Shown: positions 16,847 to 26,950, counted from the first letter of the stretch. The stretch is DNA of 64,000 nucleotides from an uncultured Oscillospiraceae bacterium (GCA_934465295.1 CAKSKU010000004.1:83840-147839), one strand, 5' to 3'. Numbers and translations: made by a program. The notes: generated by a model not told the origin, from the sequence alone.

Positions 16847-16877
16847 GTCCCGGTTGACTGAAATGCGGATTTTTTTA
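16834..16877. terminator. Terminator after the arabinose operon
   Basis: ATCCGCATTTCA and TGAAATGCGGAT form a 12-bp stem with a T-run on one side and an A-rich stretch on the other. It ends the minus-strand operon 11 bp after the GH127 stop. Confidence 0.85.
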
Positions 16878-16887
16878 TTAAAATGCT

Positions 16888-18678
16888 TTATCTCTTTGTG
16901 AAATAGACCGTGTAAGGCTCGTCTGTAACATCATAAAGCGGAACGAGGTCGAAGTTTTCGGGCTGGTTTACAGTGCGGTAAACGCTCTGCTGCCATGGGA
17001 AAGTGCTGTAAGTATGCTCAATAGTGTAAGCAAGTGCGCTTTCGGGCTTATCATTTTCCATTGTGATGCCCTTGTCGGAGGAGCAAAGTCCTGCGAGGAC
17101 GATAGGACCTTCGGAGAATGCTGTGAGCTGCGGCATATCGGGGAGCGAGGACATTGTGAGTGCTGCGGGGAAGTGAAGATTTATCGTGTCATTTTCCCAA
17201 GTGCGGTCAATGTTTATATAGCCGTTTTCAGACTTGCCGTCGAACTTTTCACCGTTGATCCAGACCTCAGGTTCGCCGACCGTCCAGTTCGGAACACGGA
17301 GCGAGAGCGTGAACTTCTCGGGTGTCTTTGCATTCACGTTAAGCTTTAAATACCATCTTGACATTCTGCTGTCATCGTGTTCATCGAACGAAGCACCGTC
17401 GTTGTAATACTTCATATCAACGCTCTGTGTAACGGTGACATTTTCGCTGCGCTTGTATTCGGAATTGATGTACTGACCGACAACAAGGCGGTCGTTTTCG
17501 GTGTCCTCATACCAGCAGAGCATCGGGTAAACGGTGTGTGCCTGAACCGTTGTGCCGTGGCAGCACCAGAAATCGTGGGTCTTGCTTCCCCATTTCTTCA
17601 CGCTGCCCGACTTCATCGGGAGGAAGTATGCGGGCATACCCGTGAATTTGTTCTGCTGTGCAAGGAAGCCATTGTAGAGGTTCTTCTCTATATAGTCGAG
17701 GTACTCGCTTTCTCCCGTGAAGCGGTAGAGGTAATCGGCAAGGCGAACCATATTGTAGACCGTGCAGAACTCCTGCGTTCTTTCGCCGATGAACATTCCG
17801 AGCTTGTGCGGAGGTATCCAGAATTCGCCCGAATTCTGACCGCCCGTGCAGAATGATTCTCTGTCGTAAACTGCGCACTTCCAGAACTTCTTTACGATCT
17901 CGAGCCACTTTTGATCCTCTGTGATCTCGTACATTTTAGCTGCGCCCTGCGCCCACGGAACACTTGCGTTTGCGTGGCAGTTTGAAAGCGGGTCGCCGCC
18001 GTCCGTGAGCTTTTTGAAGATAGACGGGTGCGAGTAACGCTGTGCGAGGGTGAAATATCTTTCATCGTGAGTGTATTCATACAAGCCTGCCCAGACCTCG
18101 AGCATACCGCCCTCTTCGCCGCTGTAAACAGCGTGTGGGTTGACCTTTTCCATTTTCTCCGTCCACTCTATATACCAGTCGGCAGCGTTGCTGAGAATTT
18201 CAAGAGCCTTTTCATTCTTCGCATACATTGCGCTGTGGTAAAGTCCGAGGAGAGTTTTATGCATTGTATACTGCGGTGACCAGACGTAAGCGTTCTTTTC
18301 GAGCAGTTCAAAATATTTTTCGGGGATAGAGCCTACCCACCTGCCGCCGTTGAGCTTCTGGCAGCGTCCGAGTTCATCGATGATGTTGTCAAGCTTTGCT
18401 TTAAGCTCACGGTCGCCGTTCTGTGCGATGAGCATTGAAGCAGCGGAGAGCCAGTGTCCGAGGAAATGTCCCCTGAGCTGGCATGTCGGAGATTCCCAGC
18501 CGAGGTGCATTTCGGTCACATCTCTGTCCGTGCGTATGCAGGCTTCGAGGTAGAAGTTCTGCAAAAGATCCTCATTTTTGAGTTCCATAAGATACGCTCT
18601 GTTTACATCGGAACGCTCCTTGAAAAGTCCCGGAAGAAGATGTGCTTCGGTAACGTCTGTATTCTTAAATTTAAGCAT
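16888..18678 (-). CDS. Glycoside hydrolase family 127, predicted beta-L-arabinofuranosidase
   Basis: 596 residues, no signal peptide, so cytoplasmic. The (alpha/alpha)6 barrel covers about 1-430 and a beta-sandwich the rest. GH127 uses a zinc-bound cysteine nucleophile held by a Glu and other cysteines. The visible counterparts are TQEFCTVYNMVRL (Glu and Cys) and the adjacent Cys pair in DFWCCHGTTVQ. CTGGQNSGEFW is another family-typical stretch. The likely reaction is release of terminal beta-L-arabinofuranose from plant arabinosides, feeding arabinose to AraA. It is the last gene of the operon, 12 bp after GH2. Confidence 0.85.
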   Translation of the reverse strand: MLKFKNTDVTEAHLLPGLFKERSDVNRAYLMELKNEDLLQNFYLEACIRTDRDVTEMHLGWESPTCQLRGHFLGHWLSAASMLIAQNGDRELKAKLDNIIDELGRCQKLNGGRWVGSIPEKYFELLEKNAYVWSPQYTMHKTLLGLYHSAMYAKNEKALEILSNAADWYIEWTEKMEKVNPHAVYSGEEGGMLEVWAGLYEYTHDERYFTLAQRYSHPSIFKKLTDGGDPLSNCHANASVPWAQGAAKMYEITEDQKWLEIVKKFWKCAVYDRESFCTGGQNSGEFWIPPHKLGMFIGERTQEFCTVYNMVRLADYLYRFTGESEYLDYIEKNLYNGFLAQQNKFTGMPAYFLPMKSGSVKKWGSKTHDFWCCHGTTVQAHTVYPMLCWYEDTENDRLVVGQYINSEYKRSENVTVTQSVDMKYYNDGASFDEHDDSRMSRWYLKLNVNAKTPEKFTLSLRVPNWTVGEPEVWINGEKFDGKSENGYINIDRTWENDTINLHFPAALTMSSLPDMPQLTAFSEGPIVLAGLCSSDKGITMENDKPESALAYTIEHTYSTFPWQQSVYRTVNQPENFDLVPLYDVTDEPYTVYFTKR

Positions 18679-18690
18679 TGTTTTGCCTCC

Positions 18691-21600
18691 TTATTTTTCA
18701 AAGCGGAAATACTCAAAGTCGAAGCTGCTGCCGGGGAGAAATGCAAACGATACGGTCTGCTTTCCGTTTATGCCGCTGACATCGAACGATCTTTCGGAAT
18801 AATTTTCGCTGTCGTCAGTTTTAAATTCGCAGAGGATACGGTTCTCGCCGTTTTCGCCGTTCGTGATAAGGTGAATACTGTTGAGCGGCAGCGGTGATCT
18901 TCCGCTTATGACAAGTTTTGTCGGCTTTTCGGCGGTAAAATCGAACTCGCCGAAGTCGAGCAGAACGTTGTTTCCTATATTCGTAACGGCTTTTTCCTCG
19001 GCTGTGAAGCGGTCGCCGTAGATATGCTCGGAGTCAGCCGCATAATTCACGCCGAATTCACGGTTCGGCTTTTCAAATCTGAAGCCGCTCATCTGATAGC
19101 CGCCGTCCGTTTCAACGCAAAAGGTATGTATGCCTTTGAGCCGTTCGGGGAGCTTGTAGGTCTCGTCCTTGAATATCATCCACTCGGGCTGCTTGTGATA
19201 TGTGAAGCTGCCGATGAGCTTTCCGCCCTCTTTCGGTATGCCGTCATAGAAGCGAACATTCACGGGGTCGAGTGTGTTCGCCCATATCGAAACGGTCACT
19301 TCGTCCGAGCCTGCCGAACCAAAGTCAACATTGTCGAACGCTGCCCACGAGGAAACTCCGCCCGATGCAAAGCCAACGCCCTTGTTTACGCCGCTGCAAA
19401 TATTTTCGCTCGCTCTTGTGTAAAGTCCGCCGTGAACAAAGCTGTACGGCGAAGTGAGAGCATCGCCAAGTCCGTCAGCAGTGAATTTCAGCACGGAAAG
19501 AATGTGTATGCGCTCTGTTCCGTTTTTGCACATTGCACGGAGATAGAAGCAGCCGTCGCCCTTGGCTTTGAGCGTTACAGTGCCGTCTTTGTTGTCGGTA
19601 CATTCGGCAATATTTGTCGGTATACCCGTTTCATTCGTCACCTTGAACTCAATATCATTCGCATAATCGGAATTTTCGGGGTAAGCCTTGACCCTAACGG
19701 TAATTTCACGCTTTTCCTCGGAAAATTCAAGGCTCTCGGTGCAAAGTTCAAGCTTTCTTACGGGTATCTCGTCCGTTTTTCCGCACTCTGTTTCGGCGAA
19801 CGAAACATTTTCTATCGAAGAAACGCCGTTCTCGTATTCAGCCTCGACCGATTTCAGTTCGATAACGCTTTCGGGGAGTTCGGGCGAGCTTATCGTTACC
19901 TTTATCTCCCCTGCCTTGTCGGTCGCACCGATAACTGCGAGCATTTTGCCCGAGAAAAGTCGGCGTGAAGTGCCTTTGTACTGGTCATAGTCTGTGCTGT
20001 CGCCGTTGTCAAGACCCATAAGCCTTGCCGCACCCTCGACACGGACATTCACACGGTTATTCGCATTTGCGCAGAAGTTTCCGTCCTTATCGAAAGCGGA
20101 AATTTCAAGGTAGATAAGGTCACAACCGTCTGCTTTGAGCTCGGTCTTATCGGCGGAAATTTCAAGTCTTGCGGCATCACCGAACGAACGCTGAACGTCC
20201 TCGGCGATGATGTTTCCGTTCTCGTCATAAGCGACCGCTTTAAGCTCGCCCTTTGCATAAGGGATAACGTGATCGGCGGTGAGCTTTTGTCCGTGCAGAT
20301 GATCTATCCCGGTCACGCCGAGCGAAGCTCCGTTATAGAAAAGCTCGACCTTCGGCGCATTTGAGCAAACTCTGACATCTATCGGCATACCGTCATTAAA
20401 GTCCCAGTACGGAAAGATATGCACAAACGGCGATTTTTTACAGTCCGTCCATTCGGATCGGAAAACGTATGCGCTGTCCTTCGGGAAGCCTGCCGTATCA
20501 TACTGACCGAAGTAGGAATTCTTCGTGCTGTAAGGCGTTGGCTCGCCGATGTAGTCAAAGCCTGTCCATATAAACTGACCTGCGCAGTATTCAGCGTCAC
20601 GGTCCTTTATGATACATTCCTCGGTGTTCTTGGCGCCCCAGCCCGTGCAGCTGTTTCCGAGCGAAGAGCATTGCTCATCATCATCGGCAAGAACAGTCTG
20701 CGAAAGCGGAAAATGATATATTCCACGGCTCTGTACGACCGATGCAGTTTCACTGCCGTATATTGCCCAGTCGGGGTGAGCCTTGTGATGCTCGGCGTAA
20801 AGTCTTTCACCGTAATTGTAGCCGACAAGCTTTAAAATGTCGCCGCACTTCTGACCGTTTTCCCACTGCATAAAGTTTGAGCCGAACGTTACATAGCCGT
20901 TGCCGTTCGGGTCGTGGAGCGTAACAAGCCTTTTGAGCCAAGCCGTTACTTCCTGACCTCTCTCGTCAGCGTGGGTGTCAAAAATCTCGTTTCCGATGCT
21001 CCAACCTATGATCGAAGGTCTGTTTCTGTCACGGCGAACCCACGAAGCTACGTCCTTTTCTACCCATTCATCGAAAAATCTCGCATAGTCGTAGTCAGTC
21101 TTGGAACGTTCCCACATATCGAAGCCCTCGGAGAGAACAAGCATACCCGTTTCATCGGCAAGCTCCATAAATTCCTCCGCAGGCATATTGTGCGAGGTTC
21201 TTATCGCATTCACGCCCATTTCACGGAGCTTTGCAAAACGTCTGCGGAGCGCCGCTTTGTTGGACACCGCACCAAGACAGCCGTTGTCGTGATGCTCGCA
21301 CGAACCGTGAAGCTTTATATGCTTACCGTTGAGGAAGAAGCCTTTATCGGTCGTAAATTCTATCGTTCGGAAGCCGAAACGCTGGCTTACACACTGAACG
21401 ATATCGCCGTTTACGATAATTTCCGAAACCATTGTGTAAAGATAAGGTTCGTCAATATACCACAGCTTCGGCGCTTCAACCGTCATTCTCTGCGTTGTGA
21501 GCGAATAAGCCGATCCGTCAGTCCTCACCGCCTCGGGTATGCAGGAAATATCAACTGCACAGGCATCGCTTTCATAGCTTGCAACGCTGTTTCCGCTGTC

Positions 21601-22182
21601 ATCAAGGATAGTGCTTCTCACCCTGACGCCTGCTATCGGAACGCTCTTTTCACGGACGATCTCGGAAGTGACTTCGACCTCCCAAGCGTTGTTTTTCGGC
21701 TTTGCGGAGATGTAAATGCCGTCATTTCCGAAGCGTATCTCGGAGCTTTCGCAGAGCCAGACCTTGCGGAAAATACCTGCTCCCGAATACCATCTTGAAT
21801 TCGGCGAGCGGTGATCGACACGGACGGTCACAGCATTTTCGCCGTTCTTCACAAGGTCGGTTATGTCGAACTGAAATGCGGAATAGCCGTACTTCCATTC
21901 GCCTGCGAGCGAGCCGTTGACATAGACCTTGCTGTCTGTATAAACGCCGTCAAAGCGTATATATGTGCGAACGCCGTCTTTTTTCGTATAAGAAAAATTC
22001 TTTCTGTACCAGCCAGTTGAAGTTTCGTACAAATTATTCGTATCGTAGATGAGCCAGTCGTGCGGAACATCTACGCTTTTGAAATCGAAGCTATCGGAAT
22101 AATCCGTGCCGAACGGAGCCTTAAAAAACTCCCAGTTATCGCAGAAAAGCGTTCTGTTTGAATATGTATCGCAGAAATTCAT
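18691..22182 (-). CDS. Glycoside hydrolase family 2, beta-galactosidase-like, with extra C-terminal modules
   Basis: 1163 residues from the ATG at 22182 (site GAGGAAAACG); a longer reading to 22302 overlaps araD and is rejected. Order: jelly-roll sugar-binding domain (about 1-165), immunoglobulin-like domain (about 170-290), TIM barrel (about 290-570), a DUF4982-like region (about 610-680), further Ig-like modules and C-terminal beta-sandwich, carbohydrate-binding-like segments (YQMSGFRFEK; SFDFEYFRFEK). Acid/base Glu is in GWSIGNEIFD and the nucleophile Glu in YGSETASV. It has no signal peptide. Galactosides are the commonest substrates, but in this operon an arabinoside such as an alpha-L-arabinopyranoside is also possible. 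Confidence 0.85.
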   Translation of the reverse strand: MNFCDTYSNRTLFCDNWEFFKAPFGTDYSDSFDFKSVDVPHDWLIYDTNNLYETSTGWYRKNFSYTKKDGVRTYIRFDGVYTDSKVYVNGSLAGEWKYGYSAFQFDITDLVKNGENAVTVRVDHRSPNSRWYSGAGIFRKVWLCESSEIRFGNDGIYISAKPKNNAWEVEVTSEIVREKSVPIAGVRVRSTILDDSGNSVASYESDACAVDISCIPEAVRTDGSAYSLTTQRMTVEAPKLWYIDEPYLYTMVSEIIVNGDIVQCVSQRFGFRTIEFTTDKGFFLNGKHIKLHGSCEHHDNGCLGAVSNKAALRRRFAKLREMGVNAIRTSHNMPAEEFMELADETGMLVLSEGFDMWERSKTDYDYARFFDEWVEKDVASWVRRDRNRPSIIGWSIGNEIFDTHADERGQEVTAWLKRLVTLHDPNGNGYVTFGSNFMQWENGQKCGDILKLVGYNYGERLYAEHHKAHPDWAIYGSETASVVQSRGIYHFPLSQTVLADDDEQCSSLGNSCTGWGAKNTEECIIKDRDAEYCAGQFIWTGFDYIGEPTPYSTKNSYFGQYDTAGFPKDSAYVFRSEWTDCKKSPFVHIFPYWDFNDGMPIDVRVCSNAPKVELFYNGASLGVTGIDHLHGQKLTADHVIPYAKGELKAVAYDENGNIIAEDVQRSFGDAARLEISADKTELKADGCDLIYLEISAFDKDGNFCANANNRVNVRVEGAARLMGLDNGDSTDYDQYKGTSRRLFSGKMLAVIGATDKAGEIKVTISSPELPESVIELKSVEAEYENGVSSIENVSFAETECGKTDEIPVRKLELCTESLEFSEEKREITVRVKAYPENSDYANDIEFKVTNETGIPTNIAECTDNKDGTVTLKAKGDGCFYLRAMCKNGTERIHILSVLKFTADGLGDALTSPYSFVHGGLYTRASENICSGVNKGVGFASGGVSSWAAFDNVDFGSAGSDEVTVSIWANTLDPVNVRFYDGIPKEGGKLIGSFTYHKQPEWMIFKDETYKLPERLKGIHTFCVETDGGYQMSGFRFEKPNREFGVNYAADSEHIYGDRFTAEEKAVTNIGNNVLLDFGEFDFTAEKPTKLVISGRSPLPLNSIHLITNGENGENRILCEFKTDDSENYSERSFDVSGINGKQTVSFAFLPGSSFDFEYFRFEK

Positions 22183-22213
22183 ATCGTTTTCCTCATTGTC
22201 AGTTCTGACTTGG

Positions 22214-22906
22214 TCAATTCTGACCATAATAAGCATTTGCACCGTGCTTGCGGAGATAGTGCTTGTCAAGAAGCTCCTGCGGCATACGTCCTGCCTGCGC
22301 ATTTATCGACATTGCGTGATAATTCATAAATGCAACTTCTTCAAGCACGACTGCGTTGTGAACGGCTTCCTTTGCATCCTTGCCCCAAGCGAACGGTCCG
22401 TGGTTCTTCACAAGAACGGCTGGTATAGTCATCGGGTCAATGCCCTTGAAAGCTTCGATTATGACCGTTCCCGTTTCCTTTTCGTATTCGCCGCCGATCT
22501 CCTCCGGAGTCATTGCTCTTGTGCAGGGGATTTCACCGTAGAAATAGTCGCCCTGCGTTGTTCCCATTGGGATAATGCCCGTTCCTGCCTGTGCGAACGA
22601 GGTTGCCCAGCGGCTGTGAGTGTGAACGATGCCGCCGATATTTTCATAAGCACGGTAAAGCTCAAGGTGCGTCGGAGTGTCGCTCGATGGTTTGTATTTT
22701 CCCTCTGCGACATTTCCCGTTGCAATCTCCACAACGACCATATCATCAGCCGTCATAGTGTCATATTCAACGCCCGAGGGCTTTATAACTATCATTCCGC
22801 TTTCTCTGTCAACTGCCGAAACGTTGCCCCAAGTAAATGTTACAAGTCCGTATTTCGGGAGCATAAGATTCGCTTCAAGCACTTCCTGCTTTAATTTTTC
22901 AAGCAT
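22214..22906 (-). CDS. araD: L-ribulose-5-phosphate 4-epimerase
   Basis: 230 residues, the normal length. Class II aldolase fold. The zinc-binding motif IVHTHSRWATSFAQAG and the following HYLRKHGANAYYGQ C-terminus match AraD. It converts L-ribulose-5-phosphate to D-xylulose-5-phosphate for the pentose phosphate pathway. The gene lies 14 bp after the kinase stop and 31 bp before GH2, in one transcription unit. Confidence 0.93.
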   Translation of the reverse strand: MLEKLKQEVLEANLMLPKYGLVTFTWGNVSAVDRESGMIVIKPSGVEYDTMTADDMVVVEIATGNVAEGKYKPSSDTPTHLELYRAYENIGGIVHTHSRWATSFAQAGTGIIPMGTTQGDYFYGEIPCTRAMTPEEIGGEYEKETGTVIIEAFKGIDPMTIPAVLVKNHGPFAWGKDAKEAVHNAVVLEEVAFMNYHAMSINAQAGRMPQELLDKHYLRKHGANAYYGQN

Positions 22907-22920
22907 TTTTATCTATCCTT

Positions 22921-24483
22921 TCAAATTCTGCCGAGAATATCTTCTGCGCCGAGAGCCGCTTTGTATCTCTTTATAAATTCATTGAAACCGTTCGTGCCGT
23001 CCTTATTCGGCGTGAGCGTGAGCTTTTCCATTCCTGCAAAAACCTCGCTGTCGAGCCAGTCGGGGAGAGCTTTTCCGCCGCCGTTCATCATATAAGAAGC
23101 GAGCAGAGCCATTCCCCATGCGCCGCCCTCGCCTGCCGTTGTCATTACGGAAACGGGAGTGTTCAGAGCGTCCGCAAGGACTTGCTGTGCCGCACCCTTT
23201 ACCTTGAAAATGCCGCCGTGACCCGTGAACTGCTGTGCCTCGGCATTTTCCTTTTCAAAAAGGATATCCATACCTATCTTAAGCGAAGCGAACGCCGAAT
23301 AAAGCTGCGCTCTGAAAAAATTCGCCAGATCCATACTGCCGTTCGGCTGACGGAAATACATTGGTCTGCCGTCATCTGCGCCCGTTACGGGTTCGCCCGA
23401 AAGATAGTTGAACGCCGTAACTCCGCCGCAGTCAGCATCGCCCGTCATCGCATTTTTATATAGTGTTTCGTAAAGTGCCGACTTGTCAAGCTTGTTTCCC
23501 GTAAGCTCGGCAAATTCGCCGAAAAGCTTCACCCAAGCGTCCAGTTCGGAGCAGCAGTTGTTGCAGTGTACCATTGCGGCAGGTGCGCCGTCGGGCGTCG
23601 TTACCATATCAATTTCGGGATAAGCTTTTTTGAGGTCTTTTTCCAGAACGAGCATTGAGAATACCGAAGTTCCTGCGGAAACATTGCCCGTTCCCGAACG
23701 TACAGCGTTCGCTGCGACCATTCCCGTTCCTGCGTCACCCTCGGGAGGGCAAACGGGAACGCCCGATTTGAATGTACCCGTCGGGTCGAGGAATTTTGCG
23801 CCGCTTTCGGTGAGGAATGCACCCTTTTCACCTGCGATCTTTACGGGAGGAAGAACTTCCGCAAGCTTTTTGTCAAATCCGTGCGAGGAAAGCTTTTCTT
23901 CGGCAGTTCTGATCATCTCGGCATTGTAATCCGTCCTGCTGACGGGGAAAATTCCCGAAGCTTCACCAATTCCGACCGCTCTTTCGCCCGTGAGGAGATA
24001 ATTTATGTAGCCTGCGAGGGTCGTTATGTGTGATGTCTGCGGAACGTGCGCTTCACCGTTCATTACAGCCTGATAAAGATGTGCGATGCTCCAGCGCTGG
24101 GGAATATTGAAGCCGAGCGCTTCGCTCAATTCCTCTGCCGCCTGCTTTGTGGTGGTGTTTCGCCAAGTTCTGAACGGAACGAGCAGCCTGTCGTTTTCAT
24201 CAAAAGCCATATAGCCGTGCATCATTGCGGAAACTCCCATTGCTCCGACATGCGTGAGCGTGATGCCGTGCTTGTTCTTCACGTCCTCGGCGAGTGAGGC
24301 GAAGCAGCTTCTTACGCCGTTGTGGATATCGTCAAGCGAATATGTCCAGTAGCCGTTTTCAAGCTTGTTTTCCCAATCATAGCTGCCCGATGCGGCGGGA
24401 GCGTGGTTTTCGTCTGTGAGAACAGCCTTTATTCGGGTCGAGCCAAGCTCAATGCCAAGGCTTGTTTTATCAAGTGAAAGCAT
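22921..24483 (-). CDS. FGGY-family carbohydrate kinase, probable L-ribulokinase of the operon
   Basis: 520 residues. The first ATPase lobe starts LGIELGSTRIKAVLTDE and the second carries FTGHGGIFKVKGAAQQVLADALN. MSAMMHGYMAFD and FRTWRNTTT are substrate-side segments of the FGGY family. The sequence resembles the xylulokinase-like branch often found beside araA and araD in Clostridia rather than classical E. coli AraB. From context it should phosphorylate L-ribulose. The start lies 1 bp after the esterase stop. Confidence 0.82.
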   Translation of the reverse strand: MLSLDKTSLGIELGSTRIKAVLTDENHAPAASGSYDWENKLENGYWTYSLDDIHNGVRSCFASLAEDVKNKHGITLTHVGAMGVSAMMHGYMAFDENDRLLVPFRTWRNTTTKQAAEELSEALGFNIPQRWSIAHLYQAVMNGEAHVPQTSHITTLAGYINYLLTGERAVGIGEASGIFPVSRTDYNAEMIRTAEEKLSSHGFDKKLAEVLPPVKIAGEKGAFLTESGAKFLDPTGTFKSGVPVCPPEGDAGTGMVAANAVRSGTGNVSAGTSVFSMLVLEKDLKKAYPEIDMVTTPDGAPAAMVHCNNCCSELDAWVKLFGEFAELTGNKLDKSALYETLYKNAMTGDADCGGVTAFNYLSGEPVTGADDGRPMYFRQPNGSMDLANFFRAQLYSAFASLKIGMDILFEKENAEAQQFTGHGGIFKVKGAAQQVLADALNTPVSVMTTAGEGGAWGMALLASYMMNGGGKALPDWLDSEVFAGMEKLTLTPNKDGTNGFNEFIKRYKAALGAEDILGRI

Positions 24484-24484
24484 A

Positions 24485-25321
24485 TCAAAGTATCTCCTTT
24501 ATCCATCTTATGCAGTGTCCTATCCATTCCGAGCAGTATTTTACGTCGTCCGAAAGGTCAGCCTTTTTGCTCACGGTATCATCGCAGAGCGACAAGCCGT
24601 GACCGCCCTTGGGGTAAATGTGCATCTCAACGTTTTTGCCCTGCCTGTGAAGTGCCTCGGCAAGGAAAAGCGAGTTTTCGAGAGGCACTGTTCCGTCCTC
24701 GCTCGTGTGCCATATAAAAGCCTGCGGAGCGTTTTCGGTGACTTGATTTTCGAGTGACATTTTCGCAAGAAGCTCGGGTTCGGGATCATCACCGAGCAGA
24801 CACTTCATACTGCCCTCGTGGGTGTATTTTCCCGAGGTTATAACGGGGTAGCAAAGTATCATTCCGTTCGGCTTGTCCTCGCCGTGTTCAATTCCGAGCG
24901 CATCTTCAGCGAGCTTTTCCTGCCAAAAAAGTCCTGCCGAACAAGCGGCGTGACCGCCTGCGGAGAATCCCATTACTGCTATCTTTTCGGAATTGATATG
25001 AAACTCCTTGCTGTTGCGGCGCATAAAGGTTATCGCTGCTAAAATTTCAAGCAGCTGGAGAGGATAATGCTGATATTCGCAGGCATAGTTTACAACTGCG
25101 GCAGCAATTCCGTTTCCGACCATTCGCAGTGCAACGGGTTCAGCCTCGCGCTCCGAGCACCACCAGTAGCTTCCGCCCGGGCATATAACCGTGCAGGGAA
25201 AGGTCTGCTCGGTGTCAACTTCTTTCCATACTTCGGGGATATAAAGCGTGACCTGCGTTTTCTCTTTCGCTTTCGGCAGGTTCGGGAAATGGTCTTCAAG
25301 GTAGATTTTTTCGTATCTCAT
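24485..25321 (-). CDS. Alpha/beta-hydrolase, acetyl-esterase-like
   Basis: 278 residues, no signal peptide. Oxyanion region TVICPGGSYWWCSEREAEPVA (the HGGG-like loop), nucleophile elbow VMGFSAGGHAACSAG (GxSxG), Asp in HTSEDGTVPL, and catalytic His in IYPKGGHGLSL. This pattern is common to intracellular acetyl/feruloyl esterases linked to hemicellulose use. It probably removes acyl groups from imported arabino-oligosaccharides. The second gene of the operon, 10 bp after araA. Confidence 0.85.
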   Translation of the reverse strand: MRYEKIYLEDHFPNLPKAKEKTQVTLYIPEVWKEVDTEQTFPCTVICPGGSYWWCSEREAEPVALRMVGNGIAAAVVNYACEYQHYPLQLLEILAAITFMRRNSKEFHINSEKIAVMGFSAGGHAACSAGLFWQEKLAEDALGIEHGEDKPNGMILCYPVITSGKYTHEGSMKCLLGDDPEPELLAKMSLENQVTENAPQAFIWHTSEDGTVPLENSLFLAEALHRQGKNVEMHIYPKGGHGLSLCDDTVSKKADLSDDVKYCSEWIGHCIRWIKEIL

Positions 25322-25331
25322 AATTCCACCC

Positions 25332-26798
25332 TTATCTCTTCAAAGAAGCTATCGCTTCAAGCATTTCAAGCTGCTGTTCAAATGCGTTCAGCTCTGTTTT
25401 TTCATCGATAATAACAAGCTCCGTGTCGGTCATCTTTGCGAACAGACGAATATCATCAGCCGTAAGTGCGGTCGAAACAACAGCGTGATGTGCGCCGCCT
25501 GCGTATATCCAAGCCGCCGAGCCTGTTGCAAAGTCGGGTTTGAGCTTCCACATTACTCTTGCAACGGGGAGCTTCGGCATTGGCTCAGGCTGCTTTACGA
25601 GGGTTATCTCTGCGCAGACAAGTCTGAAACGGTCACCCATATCTATCATTGAAACTGCAATGCCCTCGCCCGTTGTTCCCTCAAAAACAAGACGTGCGGG
25701 GTCAGCTTTTCCGCCGATGCCAAGGGGGTGAACTTCTATCTTTGGCTTTTCAGCGGCGAACACGGGCGAAACTTCGAGCATATGCGAAGCAAGCTCGGTT
25801 TCCTCGCCCTCGGGAAGATCGTATGTATAGTCCTCGAGGAAGCCCGTTGCGCCGTTTCTTCCCTCTGCCATTTTGCAGAGAACTGCGGCAAGAGCGGCTG
25901 TTTTGTAGTCGCCCTCGGGACCGAAGCCAACTCCCCTTGCCATGATATTCTGAGCGGCGATTCCGGGGAGCTGTTCAAGTCCGTTGAGATCCTGGAACGT
26001 GTCCGTAAATGCGGAGATATTTTCTTTTTTGAGGAACCTGTCAAGAGCGGCTTCGTACTTCGCCTGAACTCTTACTGCGGAAATGTTGTCGGTGTTCATT
26101 TCATATTTCTCGGCATATTCAGCCATCTTTGCGTCAACTTCTTCATCGGTCACTTCGGAGATGATGCTGCAAAGGTCGCCTATGCCATAGTAGTTGACGT
26201 TCCAGCCGTACTTTATCTCACTCTCCACTCTGTCGCCGTCCGTAACCGCAACGTCACGCATATTGTTGCCGAACATCGCAACTCTCATTCCCCTGCCGAA
26301 ATCAACAGCGGCGGCAGCCTGAGCGAAGCGGCGAATCTTTCCGATAACATCGCTGTGCTTGTAATAGCCCGAAACGACCTCACGCTTTATGCCGAGACGT
26401 GTGCAGATAAAGCCGAATTCCCTGTCGCCGTGTGCGGACTGATTGAGATTCATAAAATCCATATCGATGCTGTCATAAGGCAGTCTTTCGTTATGCTGTG
26501 TGTGAAGGTGGAGCATCGGCTTGCGGAGCGCTTTAAGTGCTGTTATCCACATTTTCGCAGGAGAAAACGTGTGCATCCACATTATAACGCCGATACAGTC
26601 GCTGTCGGACGAAGCTTTCGTACAAACGCTTACGGCTTCGCTGCTGTTCCGTACAACCGGCTGAAAAACGACCTCTGCGATATTTTTAAGCTTTTCGCTC
26701 AGAAATGCCGCCATTTCCTGCGAATCCTCAGCCGCCTGCGCAAGAGTTTCCTCGCCGTAAAGATCCTGACTTCCCGTGATAAAATATAATTTCTTCAT
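25332..26798 (-). CDS. araA: L-arabinose isomerase
   Basis: 488 residues from the ATG at 26798 (site GAGGAAAACAG); normal AraA length. It opens KLYFITGSQDLYG, a family hallmark. Metal and catalytic residues appear as the Glu of GFGPEGDYKTAAL, the Glu of HMLEVSPVF, the His of VHPLGIGGKADPARLVFEG and the His pair of GGAHHAVVS. It converts L-arabinose to L-ribulose in the cytoplasm. First gene of the operon, with its own promoter facing away from the AraC-type regulator. Confidence 0.96.
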   Translation of the reverse strand: MKKLYFITGSQDLYGEETLAQAAEDSQEMAAFLSEKLKNIAEVVFQPVVRNSSEAVSVCTKASSDSDCIGVIMWMHTFSPAKMWITALKALRKPMLHLHTQHNERLPYDSIDMDFMNLNQSAHGDREFGFICTRLGIKREVVSGYYKHSDVIGKIRRFAQAAAAVDFGRGMRVAMFGNNMRDVAVTDGDRVESEIKYGWNVNYYGIGDLCSIISEVTDEEVDAKMAEYAEKYEMNTDNISAVRVQAKYEAALDRFLKKENISAFTDTFQDLNGLEQLPGIAAQNIMARGVGFGPEGDYKTAALAAVLCKMAEGRNGATGFLEDYTYDLPEGEETELASHMLEVSPVFAAEKPKIEVHPLGIGGKADPARLVFEGTTGEGIAVSMIDMGDRFRLVCAEITLVKQPEPMPKLPVARVMWKLKPDFATGSAAWIYAGGAHHAVVSTALTADDIRLFAKMTDTELVIIDEKTELNAFEQQLEMLEAIASLKR

Positions 26799-26853
26799 TT
26801 CTGTTTTCCTCCGCTCAAAATTTTGCCGAAGCATAGCTCATCAATTTTATATT

Positions 26854-26882
26854 ATTATAGCTTACAGAAGAAATTTTTTCAA
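26854..26882 (-). promoter_or_regulatory. araA operon promoter
   Basis: Minus-strand TTGAAA (26877-26882), 17-bp spacer, TATAAT (26854-26859). It is divergent from the regulator promoter 20 bp away, so one bound regulator could control both. Confidence 0.75.
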
Positions 26883-26901
26883 GAAGCTTATTCGCCGATT
26901 A

Positions 26902-26930
26902 TGGACATTTATTAACCTTTATGCTATAAT
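26902..26930 (+). promoter_or_regulatory. Promoter of the AraC-type regulator
   Basis: TGGACA (26902-26907), 17-bp spacer, TATAAT (26925-26930). Confidence 0.7.
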
Positions 26931-26950
26931 ATAGCTTGGGTGATGCAAAA

